From an uncultured Erysipelotrichaceae bacterium (GTDB taxonomy: Bacteria; Bacillota_I; Bacilli_A; RF39; UBA660): DNA of 7,545 nt. Below, piece by piece: positions 1 to 5,656 of the stretch. The stretch lies in contig CADBRE010000009.1 in NCBI GenBank assembly GCA_902797005.1, positions 1-7,545 of the forward strand. Direction: 5' to 3'. Each line of letters starts with the position of its first letter. Positions within the stretch are counted from its first letter, which is position 1. The translations under genes were made by a program, and so were the position numbers. A model generated the notes under the pieces. That model was given only the letters and a program-made list of their open reading frames with translations. It had not been told where the DNA came from and searched no databases.

Positions 1-120
1 CTCATGATATACCTTTGAATTTTCATTCTCTTTCTCATTATTTTCTTTAACAAGACTACCTATGCTAACAGTCGCCGCTAGCGCTAAAGCTAATGCTAGT
101 ACTCTTTCGTTCTTTTCCAT
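1..120 (-). CDS. N-terminal part of an unknown exported or membrane-anchored protein (runs off the left edge)
   Basis: Forty codons are visible, reading leftward from ATG at 120 with no stop before the window edge. The product begins MEKNERVLALALALAA and has a hydrophobic run at about residues 7-23 (VLALALALAATVSIGSLV), followed by a very polar Glu/Asn/Lys-rich stretch. This is the layout of a signal peptide or N-terminal anchor. No Cys lies in the first 40 residues, so it is not a lipoprotein of the usual lipobox type. ATG at 120 is preferred because a purine-rich GGGGGAAA ribosome site precedes it at normal spacing. An in-frame ATG at 138 overlaps that site and is less likely. The gene lies 80 bases after mutS on the same strand but has its own strong promoter, so it need not be a mutS operon member. 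Too little is visible to name a family. Confidence 0.6.
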   Translation of the reverse strand, partial: MEKNERVLALALALAATVSIGSLVKENNEKENENSKVYHE

Positions 121-151
121 TTCAATTTCCCCCTTCATAAATGCTGATATA

Positions 152-180
152 ATTGTACCACAATAAAATACATTTGTCAA
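152..180 (-). promoter_or_regulatory. Sigma-A promoter for the gene at 1-120
   Basis: On the minus strand the sequence reads TTGACA (180-175), a 17-base spacer, then TACAAT (157-152). The -10 is preceded by TGTGG, which supplies an extended -10 (TGn). The -35 is a perfect consensus match and the -10 matches five of six, making this the best promoter in the window. Transcription should start near 145, giving a leader of about 25 bases that holds the ribosome site of the gene starting at 120. Confidence 0.8.
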
Positions 181-200
181 TAGATGTACCATAAAGGTTA

Positions 201-2723
201 CTATGCTAATTTCTTTATTTCATCAAGTAGTTTTATGGCTTCAATTGGTGTAACTTCATATGGATTGATATTTTTAATGAACTCTCTTAATTTGTCTTCT
301 GGTTTTGTATCTAAATCAAGTTCCATTTGCTTTGTATGAGTTTTTTCTTTAGAAGAAGTTTCAAAAGTGCTAAGCATTTTTCCTGCTTCTTCAATTACTT
401 CTTCTGGAAGATGGGCTAGTTTAGCAACATTTATACCATAGCTTCTATCAACTGCTCCGTCCAATACCTTATGAAGGAACTCAACTTCCCCTTCACTTTC
501 TTTAATTGTGACATGAACGTTCTTTATTCCTTCTGTATATTCACTCATTTTAGTTAGTTCATGATAGTGAGTTGAAAACATAGTTTTACACTTTAAATGC
601 TTACTTATATAAGTTATTATAGCACCAGCAAGGCTCATTCCATCATATGTAGAAGTACCGCGTCCAAGCTCATCAAACAAGATTAAGCTATCTTTAGTAG
701 CGTTTCTTAAAGCGTATGCACTTTCTTTCATCTCAACCATGAATGTACTTTCTCCACCTACTAAATCATCTGATGCACCTATTCTAGTAAATACTTTATC
801 AAATATTGGAAGATTTGCTTCACTGCAAGGTACAAAAGACCCAATTTGATTTAGAATCACTATTATTGCAAGTTCTCTCATATATGTACTTTTACCAGAC
901 ATATTGGGCCCTGTAATCATTAAGATATTAGTATCTTTATCCATAATAACATCATTAGCAACATAATCATCTTTAATAACTTTTTCAACAACTGGGTGTC
1001 TTCCGTTTATTATTCTTATCTCGTGATTATCGTTAATCACTGGTCTTACGAAGTTATATTCTTCTGCTGCAGTACTTAAGCTTTGCATAACATCTAAAAA
1101 TGCTACTTTAGAAGATACTTCTTGTAAATCTGCTATATAATTCTTAACTTCATCTTTTATCATATTAAATAGTTCATATTCCATATCTTTTATCTTATCT
1201 TCAGCATTAAGAATCATATCTTCTTTTTCTTTTAAAAGTGGTGTAATGTATCTTTCACTATTAGAAATTGTTTGTTTTCTAACATAGCCGAACTCATCTA
1301 ATACATTTTTATCTTGTCCTTTACTAATCTCTATGTAATAGCCAAATACTTTGTTATACCCTACTTTTAAAGTCTTTATTCCAGTTCTTTCTCTTTCTTC
1401 ATTTTCAAACTTACTTATGAAGTCTTTTCCATTCTTTCTGATGTTTCTAAGCTCATCTAGTTCACTGTTAAATCCAGGTTTTATAATTCCACCCTCTTTA
1501 ATAGTTACTGGTGCATCTATATCAATTGATCTTTCTAGTAAGTCATATAGTTTATCAAATGTTTTTAGTTTTTCTAATCCTAAACTATCTAGTAATAAGT
1601 TTATATCAGGAAGAACCCCAATAGAAGTTTTAAGCTGTAGTAAATCTCTACCATTTAATGATGATATTGCAACTTTACCAGTTAATCTTTCCAAGTCATA
1701 TATTTGGTATAAGAACTCTTTTAGTTCGCTTTTAATTAAGAATTCTTTATTTAAAAGCTCGATTAAATCGTGTCTTCTTTCTATTTCGTTTCTATCTACT
1801 ACAGGTCTTAGGATAAACTCCCTTAATAGTCTTGCTACCATCGCTGTTTTAGTTTTATCAAGAAGCCATAATAGACTATAAGTTCTATCTTTATTTCTAA
1901 TAGTTTCTACAAGCTCTAGATTTCTAACACTTTCTTTATTAAGTGATAGGTAGTCTTTAGAATCAACATATATTGGACTTTGTAAATGAGCAAGTTCTTT
2001 CTTTTGATTTGAGCATACATAAGATATAAGCTTTAGAGTGTTATCTTCTAGTTTTGCGTCAGATAAAATACTTACTTTGCTTCTAGGCATTCCTTTAATA
2101 TCAGCATCATAAATTGATACAAATACATTATAGTTTTTGTTTAATATATTTAAAATGCTTTTATCAAAGTCACTGCTTACTACAACTTCATTAATGCTTA
2201 GATTTACTATTTCATTAATTAGGTTATCTTCACTATGAGAGATGAAACTAGCAAACATCTTACCACTTAAAAGATCTAAATAACTAAGTGCATACATGTG
2301 ATTATAGTCAGTAATACTTGCTATAAAGTTATAGTTTTTCTCGTCTAAGGATTCACTATTAGTTCTAGTTCCTTTACTAACCACCTCTATTACTTCTCTT
2401 TTAACTATTCCTTTAGCTTGTTTTGGATCTTCCATTTGCTCACAAATTGCAACTTTATATCCTTTGTCTAATAGTTTATCAAGGTAAACATTAACCGCGT
2501 GATGAGGAACACCACACATTGGGACGCGTTCAGATAGTCCTGCATTTTTACCTGTAAGGGTAAGCTCTAGTTCATGAGAAGCTAATATAGCGTCTTCAAA
2601 AAATAATTCATAAAAATCGCCAAGTCTATAAAAAAGTATTACTCCTTCATACTCTCTTTTTGTCTTTATATACTCCTTCATCATCGGGCTAACCATAGCT
2701 ATATCTACATCTGATAACTTCAT
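201..2723 (-). CDS. mutS: DNA mismatch repair ATPase MutS
   Basis: MutS recognises base mismatches and small loops in newly replicated DNA and starts repair through ATP-driven clamp sliding and MutL recruitment. The protein is 840 residues, a normal length. The N-terminal domain carries the mismatch-wedging motif GDFYELF (F37, E39). Connector and lever/clamp domains fill about 125-550. The ATPase domain has Walker A GPNMSGKST (605-613) and Walker B DELGRGTSTYDG (D684, E685). Near the C terminus QMELDL (from Q799) resembles the beta-clamp binding motif, followed by the conserved tail NPYEVTPIEAIKLLDE. The start is ATG at 2723, with GGTGG five bases upstream. An upstream in-frame TTG at 2735 only adds four residues and would lie on the ribosome site. 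No mutL lies beside it in this window. The stop is TAG. Confidence 0.97.
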   Translation of the reverse strand: MKLSDVDIAMVSPMMKEYIKTKREYEGVILFYRLGDFYELFFEDAILASHELELTLTGKNAGLSERVPMCGVPHHAVNVYLDKLLDKGYKVAICEQMEDPKQAKGIVKREVIEVVSKGTRTNSESLDEKNYNFIASITDYNHMYALSYLDLLSGKMFASFISHSEDNLINEIVNLSINEVVVSSDFDKSILNILNKNYNVFVSIYDADIKGMPRSKVSILSDAKLEDNTLKLISYVCSNQKKELAHLQSPIYVDSKDYLSLNKESVRNLELVETIRNKDRTYSLLWLLDKTKTAMVARLLREFILRPVVDRNEIERRHDLIELLNKEFLIKSELKEFLYQIYDLERLTGKVAISSLNGRDLLQLKTSIGVLPDINLLLDSLGLEKLKTFDKLYDLLERSIDIDAPVTIKEGGIIKPGFNSELDELRNIRKNGKDFISKFENEERERTGIKTLKVGYNKVFGYYIEISKGQDKNVLDEFGYVRKQTISNSERYITPLLKEKEDMILNAEDKIKDMEYELFNMIKDEVKNYIADLQEVSSKVAFLDVMQSLSTAAEEYNFVRPVINDNHEIRIINGRHPVVEKVIKDDYVANDVIMDKDTNILMITGPNMSGKSTYMRELAIIVILNQIGSFVPCSEANLPIFDKVFTRIGASDDLVGGESTFMVEMKESAYALRNATKDSLILFDELGRGTSTYDGMSLAGAIITYISKHLKCKTMFSTHYHELTKMSEYTEGIKNVHVTIKESEGEVEFLHKVLDGAVDRSYGINVAKLAHLPEEVIEEAGKMLSTFETSSKEKTHTKQMELDLDTKPEDKLREFIKNINPYEVTPIEAIKLLDEIKKLA

Positions 2724-2740
2724 TTTTACCACCAAAACCT

Positions 2741-2769
2741 ATTTTACTACATTTTTTTAAAATGATAAA
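2741..2769 (-). promoter_or_regulatory. Possible mutS promoter with nested palindromes
   Basis: On the minus strand TAAAAT (2746-2741) is a five-of-six -10 placed 17 bases before the mutS ATG. At 17 bases spacing the -35 is TTTATC (2769-2764), only three of six, so the call is weak. Two perfect small palindromes cover the same stretch: CATTTT-TTT-AAAATG at 2750-2764, immediately followed by ATAAAGAACTTTAT at 2765-2778. They could be operator-like or simply AT-rich chance. Confidence 0.35.
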
Positions 2770-2805
2770 GAACTTTATGCTTGCTTTTTTTGCTAATTAT
2801 GTTGA

Positions 2806-2984
2806 CTTATAAATATCTAATGCGGTGCAATTAATACATGAAGAGAAAAACTGGCATGTAAGCCTTTTACATTTTACTTCAATGAGGGGTATAAGAGTTA
2901 TGTGTTAACCCAAATGCAAGAGCTCCGAGGGTTTAGTATATTTGAAAGAAACAATTATATTCTACTAATTGCTTCTTTTGTTTT
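2806..2984 (+). ncRNA. Candidate structured small RNA in the ftsW-mutS gap, family unknown
   Basis: The gap of about 220 bases between ftsW and mutS has no credible ORF but folds into a rod by hand. A closing stem pairs 2806-2820 with 2933-2948 (about 13 pairs plus one mismatch and one bulge). A second stem pairs CGGTGC (2823-2828) with GCTCCG (2922-2927) with one mismatch. A terminal stem pairs 2837-2843 with 2877-2884 and is capped by ATGTAA/TTACAT (2856-2861/2867-2872). A side hairpin pairs 2887-2894 with 2905-2911. The G-U pairs (2810/2944, 2845/2875) work only on the plus strand. A hairpin at 2944-2979 followed by a T-rich run could end the transcript. The rod shape recalls 6S RNA, but I recognise no 6S sequence signature, and no convincing plus-strand promoter precedes 2806. 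It could instead be a leader element on the minus strand. No SRP RNA, tmRNA, RNase P or T-box signature is present. Confidence 0.3.
2944..2979 (-). terminator. Terminator overlapping the 3' end of ftsW, probably bidirectional
   Basis: On the minus strand AAGCAATTA pairs with TAATTGTTT across the 8-base loop GTAGAATA. The stem extends to about 14 pairs when the A/T flanks are counted, and the 3' arm is itself U-rich. The central pair 2951/2972 is G-U on the minus strand but a mismatch on the plus strand, favouring ftsW termination. On the plus strand the stem is followed by TTTTGTTTT, so it could also stop a transcript from the 2806-2948 element. The stem contains the ftsW stop codon. Confidence 0.55.
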
Positions 2985-4112
2985 ATCCATTTTACTCTCA
3001 CCACTTATTCTAAGTACTATAAACATACATAGCATTAGATTTATTGTAAATGATCCACCATAGCTTAGGAACGGTACTGGCGTTCCTGTCATTGGTATTA
3101 ATGCTAATATTCCAAGTAAATTAACTAATATATGAATAAGTAAATACATTCCTATTCCATATGCAATAATAGAGTTTCTAAGATTAGATGCGCTTTTAGC
3201 AATTACTACTATTCTATATAAAATAAATGCGTACCCGGCTATAAATAGAACTCCTGCTATAAGTCCTAATTCTTCTACCATAATTGGAAATATCATGTCA
3301 GTGTGGCTATCTGGTAAATACAAATACTTTTGGGTTGAATTTCCTATTCCTTTTCCAAATAATCCACCATTATTAAAAGCTATAAATCCGTTGCAAACTT
3401 GATATCCCGTGTTTTCTGTATATCTAGTACATGGTGCTTTATATGTTAATCTGCTTGATTGCATTTCGTTTAGAAAAAATGATCCACTTAACAAAAGAAC
3501 TGCTGCAGCCACAGCTACACTTCCAGCTAATATTTTAAGTTGTTTTACCATTTGATTGCCTTTGAATGGAATTGCAAAGAATGTAAGAAACGCTACTGCG
3601 GCTGTTATAAGAGCTGTTCCTAAATCCGGTTGTCTAAATATTAAAAAGAATACAATCATTGAATAAATTATAGGTATTAAGAAGCTATATTTACTATTCA
3701 TTTTATCTTGTAGTTCGCCATAGAATACGCCAAAATATATTATTATGACTGTTTTAGCTATTTCACTTGGTTGAAAACCGAATGAACCTATTGCTATCCA
3801 TGACCTTGCTGAGTTTACTATTCGCCCCTTAACTAATACATACACAAGAAGTACTAAAACTAGCATGCAGGCGAAGTTTATATATTTTTTATATTTCTTA
3901 GTAGATTTTCTTAGTATAAATACAAATCCTATAAAATAGCTAAATACAAAGAATATTATTTGTCTTATAAAGAAATAATAAGGGCTTTCATCATATTCCA
4001 TTACTGCACTTACACTAGAAGCTGAAAGCACCATGAAAACACCTATAATACTATATAGGATTACCATAAATAACAAAGGTTTATCAATTTTACTTAGTAT
4101 ACTCTTTTTCAT
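2955..4112 (-). CDS. ftsW: SEDS peptidoglycan glycosyltransferase FtsW
   Basis: FtsW polymerises lipid II into glycan strands at the division septum with its partner transpeptidase. The product is 385 residues with about ten membrane segments. The first segment ends in MVLSASSVSAV, followed by SPYYFFIRQ, a pattern typical of FtsW rather than RodA. The long external loop carries GYQVCNGFIAFNNGGLFGKGIG, and YLPDSHTDMIF contains the conserved SEDS catalytic aspartate (D272). PVPFLSYGGS is the family signature near the C terminus. RodA is the main alternative. An odd feature is a Cys pair (C228, C240) in the external loop before the active site. No ftsI or mur genes are adjacent. The start at ATG 4112 has only a weak purine-rich site (GAAAAG). 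The stop is TAA. Confidence 0.9.
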   Translation of the reverse strand: MKKSILSKIDKPLLFMVILYSIIGVFMVLSASSVSAVMEYDESPYYFFIRQIIFFVFSYFIGFVFILRKSTKKYKKYINFACMLVLVLLVYVLVKGRIVNSARSWIAIGSFGFQPSEIAKTVIIIYFGVFYGELQDKMNSKYSFLIPIIYSMIVFFLIFRQPDLGTALITAAVAFLTFFAIPFKGNQMVKQLKILAGSVAVAAAVLLLSGSFFLNEMQSSRLTYKAPCTRYTENTGYQVCNGFIAFNNGGLFGKGIGNSTQKYLYLPDSHTDMIFPIMVEELGLIAGVLFIAGYAFILYRIVVIAKSASNLRNSIIAYGIGMYLLIHILVNLLGILALIPMTGTPVPFLSYGGSFTINLMLCMFIVLRISGESKMDKTKEAISRI

Positions 4113-4127
4113 ATCTTTTCATATAAT

Positions 4128-4156
4128 ATAATACCACATATTAATCTATTTTTGAA
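4128..4156 (-). promoter_or_regulatory. ftsW proximal promoter, extended -10 type
   Basis: On the minus strand TTCAAA (4156-4151), a 17-base spacer and TATTAT (4133-4128) are preceded by TGTGG, giving an extended -10. The expected start near 4121 would leave a leader of only about 9 bases before the ftsW ATG, so the message would be nearly leaderless. Confidence 0.5.
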
Positions 4157-4161
4157 TTATA

Positions 4162-4190
4162 AATTTAAAATAGGTGATTATTTATGTCAA
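4162..4190 (-). promoter_or_regulatory. ftsW distal promoter candidate
   Basis: A perfect TTGACA (4190-4185) is followed after 17 bases by TAAATT (4167-4162, four of six) on the minus strand. It would give a leader of about 43 bases. It may act with, or instead of, the proximal promoter at 4128-4156. Confidence 0.4.
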
Positions 4191-4204
4191 TAATCTTTTT
4201 TTAG

Positions 4205-4236
4205 CATATTCTATTATAGGAAAGATAAAGGAGGTT
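4205..4236 (+). promoter_or_regulatory. Leader of the YjcZ-like gene: possible -10 and strong ribosome site
   Basis: AAAGGAGG at 4227-4234 is a near-perfect Shine-Dalgarno site before the ATG at 4241. Upstream, CATATTCTA (4205-4213) fits the CATAnnnTA pattern of a SigK-type -10. Read as sigma-A, TATTCT (4207-4212) with ATGTCA (4184-4189) at 17 bases matches four of six in both boxes. The sequence does not decide between sporulation and housekeeping control; the ribosome site is the firm part. Confidence 0.4.
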
Positions 4237-4240
4237 TAAC

Positions 4241-4426
4241 ATGTATTATTACGGATATCAAGGTGGGTATAACAATTACTACCCTACTTATGGTGGATAC
4301 GGAAATTACGGATATGGATGTGGCAATTCTTATGGATATACCGGTGCAATTATATTAGTATTATTTATTCTTTTAGTAGTTGTTTTTGGAGCTGGCTTCT
4401 TAAATAATGGATGTTGTAATAACTAA
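4241..4426 (+). CDS. Tiny Gly/Tyr/Asn-rich single-span membrane protein, YjcZ-like
   Basis: The product has 61 residues. Residues 1-34 are almost wholly Tyr, Gly and Asn ([15 protein letters not shown] and onward) with one Cys (C27). One strong membrane span follows at about 36-53 ([18 protein letters not shown]), then a short tail NNGCCNN with C58 and C59. The span closely resembles the FALIVVLFILLIIVG core of the YjcZ/SscA tiny proteins of Bacillus, several of which are linked to spores. The resemblance is from memory of the family, not a search. The very strong ribosome site and dedicated terminator show that this short frame is a real, probably well expressed gene. It diverges from ftsW and converges on dihydrofolate reductase. 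A spore role is uncertain because nothing else here shows that the organism sporulates. Confidence 0.8.
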   Translation: MYYYGYQGGYNNYYPTYGGYGNYGYGCGNSYGYTGAIILVLFILLVVVFGAGFLNNGCCNN

Positions 4427-4457
4427 AATAGAAAGGTTTTATTCCTTTCTATTTTCT
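4425..4457. terminator. Bidirectional terminator shared by the YjcZ-like gene and dihydrofolate reductase
   Basis: A perfect 12-base inverted repeat, AAAATAGAAAGG (4425-4436) and CCTTTCTATTTT (4444-4455), has a 7-base loop. The outer pairs give a U-run on both strands, so it can end both convergent genes, which are only 22 bases apart. The left arm includes the last bases of the plus-strand stop codon, and the right arm includes the end and stop codon of dihydrofolate reductase. Confidence 0.9.
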
Positions 4458-4925
4458 TTTGTATAGATATCTTTTATATTTTAAACCGTTTGTTTCATAA
4501 TCACCTAGCAAATGTTTTTCATAGTTTTCTTCATTAAACTCTGGGAAATATGCATCGGCTTTTGCACTTGCTTCTATTTGTGTCAAATACATTTTTTCAC
4601 AATATTTTAATAGTGATTTATATATTGAAGCTCCTCCAATTACATATATCTCTTCATCTTTAAGTTCTTCATCAAGCAAAAACTCATCTATGCTTTTATA
4701 TACTTTTATGCCTTCAGTTTCTTTTAGCGTAGAAGATATTACTAGGTGTTTTCTATTAGGTAACAACCCATTTAAACTAATAAATGTTTTCTTTCCCATA
4801 ACTATATAATGGTTTGTTGTAGTTTCTTTAAAAAAACGAAGATCCTCTTTAATTCTCCATATCAAATCATTATTAAATCCTAGTTCTCTATTCTCTCCAA
4901 TAGCTGCGATAATAATAAGCTTCAT
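4449..4925 (-). CDS. folA: Dihydrofolate reductase
   Basis: The enzyme reduces dihydrofolate to tetrahydrofolate with NADPH, feeding thymidylate, purine and formyl-methionine synthesis. The product is 158 residues, the standard bacterial length. It starts MKLIIIAAIGENRELGFNN. The substrate region reads LIWRIKEDLRFFKETT, with W23, the catalytic acid D28, F32 and T35. The NADPH site shows MGKKTF (43-48) and VIGGASIY (about 94-101). The usual LPW is LIW here, a mild change. The ribosome site AAGGAGG lies four bases before the ATG, fixing the start. No thymidylate synthase gene is adjacent in the window. It is transcribed away from peptide deformylase from a divergent promoter pair and ends in the shared terminator at 4425-4457. 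The symbol could equally be dfrA or dhfR; function is not in doubt. The stop is TAG. Confidence 0.95.
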   Translation of the reverse strand: MKLIIIAAIGENRELGFNNDLIWRIKEDLRFFKETTTNHYIVMGKKTFISLNGLLPNRKHLVISSTLKETEGIKVYKSIDEFLLDEELKDEEIYVIGGASIYKSLLKYCEKMYLTQIEASAKADAYFPEFNEENYEKHLLGDYETNGLKYKRYLYKRK

Positions 4926-4956
4926 AATTCCTCCTTAATATGCAATTCATAACTAA

Positions 4957-4985
4957 ATACTATCACAATTTAAATATTTAAACAA
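4957..4985 (-). promoter_or_regulatory. Dihydrofolate reductase promoter
   Basis: On the minus strand TTGTTT (4985-4980), a 17-base spacer and TAGTAT (4962-4957) are preceded by TGTGA, an extended -10. The hexamers are modest (three and four of six), but spacing, extension and position 32 bases before the ATG fit. Confidence 0.5.
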
Positions 4986-5000
4986 GCAATCATTTTAATA

Positions 5001-5029
5001 TTGCTTTTTTGTGCACTTTTTGGTACAAT
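5001..5029 (+). promoter_or_regulatory. Peptide deformylase promoter
   Basis: TTGCTT (5001-5006), a 17-base spacer and TACAAT (5024-5029) are preceded by TTTGG, so there is an extended -10. The start point should be near 5036, just ahead of the ribosome site AGGAAG at 5040-5045. This rules out the upstream in-frame GTG at 5011, which lies inside the promoter. Its -35 is 15 bases from that of the divergent dihydrofolate reductase promoter. Confidence 0.7.
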
Positions 5030-5052
5030 ATAACTCGTTAGGAAGTGATACT

Positions 5053-5601
5053 ATGCTTAAAACTAAAGATATATTAGATGAAAAGAATCCAATTCTTCAT
5101 AAAAAGTGTGATGAAGTTATATTTCCACTTAGCGAAGATGATTTAAAGTCAATAGAAGATATATATAAATATTTAAGAGATTCACAAGATGAAGAACTTG
5201 CTGAAAAAGAAGATTTAAGACCAGGTATGGGAATGGCTTTTCCGCAGATTGGGAAACTTAAAAGAATATTTGTTATTTCTTATAAAACTGAAGAAGGAGA
5301 TTTTATTGAATATACAGTTATAAATCCTAAACTTATAAGCTATTCTAATGAAAAAGTTTATGTAGAAGAAGGAGAAGGATGTCTTTCAGTAAATAGAGAG
5401 GTTGAAGGAATTGTACCAAGATGTGCTAGAATTACTGTTGGCTTTTATGATGAAAATGGGCTTTATAAAGAAGAAAGAGTTCGCGAAGAAATTGCTGTTG
5501 CTTTCCAGCATGAAATGGATCATCTAGATGGAATTATGTTTACTGATAGAATTGATAAAAAAGATCCGTTTAAAGATCAAGACAAAATGAGAAGTATTTA
5601 G
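5053..5601 (+). CDS. def: Peptide deformylase
   Basis: This metalloenzyme removes the formyl group from the initiator methionine of nascent proteins at the ribosome exit. The product is 182 residues from ATG 5053, a length typical of the type II Gram-positive form. The three family motifs are present: GMGMAFPQ (58-65), EGCLS (108-112) and QHEMDHLDG (152-160). Metal ligands are C110, H153 and H157; the catalytic residue is E154, with Q65 in the oxyanion position. Motif 1 is unusual: the common GxGxAAPQ has Phe (F63) in place of the second Ala. Motif 3 has HEMDH, a usual variant of HExxH. The start is chosen because AGGAAG lies seven bases upstream and the promoter at 5001-5029 excludes the longer GTG start. 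The gene is divergent from dihydrofolate reductase and ends in its own hairpin. No fmt is adjacent. The stop is TAG. Confidence 0.95.
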   Translation: MLKTKDILDEKNPILHKKCDEVIFPLSEDDLKSIEDIYKYLRDSQDEELAEKEDLRPGMGMAFPQIGKLKRIFVISYKTEEGDFIEYTVINPKLISYSNEKVYVEEGEGCLSVNREVEGIVPRCARITVGFYDENGLYKEERVREEIAVAFQHEMDHLDGIMFTDRIDKKDPFKDQDKMRSI

Positions 5602-5616
5602 TACTTTTCTTTTTTT
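5589..5616 (+). terminator. Peptide deformylase terminator
   Basis: GAGAAGTA (5589-5596) pairs with TACTTTTC (5602-5609) with one G-U pair and a 5-base loop that includes the TAG stop codon. A run of seven T follows directly (5610-5616). This is a canonical intrinsic terminator. Confidence 0.85.
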
Positions 5617-5627
5617 AACTTTTATTA

Positions 5628-5652
5628 TATAATTTGTATAGGATAAAGGTGG
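5628..5652 (+). promoter_or_regulatory. Promoter -10 and ribosome site of the 5657 gene
   Basis: A perfect TATAAT at 5628-5633 lies 24 bases before the ATG at 5657, and AAAGGTGG (5645-5652) is a good ribosome site four bases before it. At 17 bases the -35 would be TTTTCT (5605-5610), inside the deformylase terminator and only three of six. Expression should therefore rely mainly on the -10. Confidence 0.5.
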
Positions 5653-5656
5653 TTAA

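Noticed and set aside
1351..1881. 176-codon open frame on the plus strand
   Set aside because: It lies wholly antisense within mutS, has a Ser/Leu/Phe-rich composition typical of a reverse shadow, and no ribosome site or promoter.
2724..2735. TTG start for mutS at 2735
   Set aside because: It overlaps the GGTGG ribosome site that serves ATG 2723 and has no site of its own.
2838..2908. Very short plus-strand peptides starting at ATG 2838 and ATG 2882
   Set aside because: They are only 7-8 codons, lack ribosome sites and fall in the structured element.
2806..2984. Firm call of 6S, SRP, tmRNA, RNase P or T-box RNA
   Set aside because: Only the rod shape fits 6S; none of the sequence signatures of these RNAs could be found.
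5011..5052. Longer deformylase start at GTG 5011
   Set aside because: The GTG lies inside the promoter, upstream of the predicted transcript start; ATG 5053 has the ribosome site.
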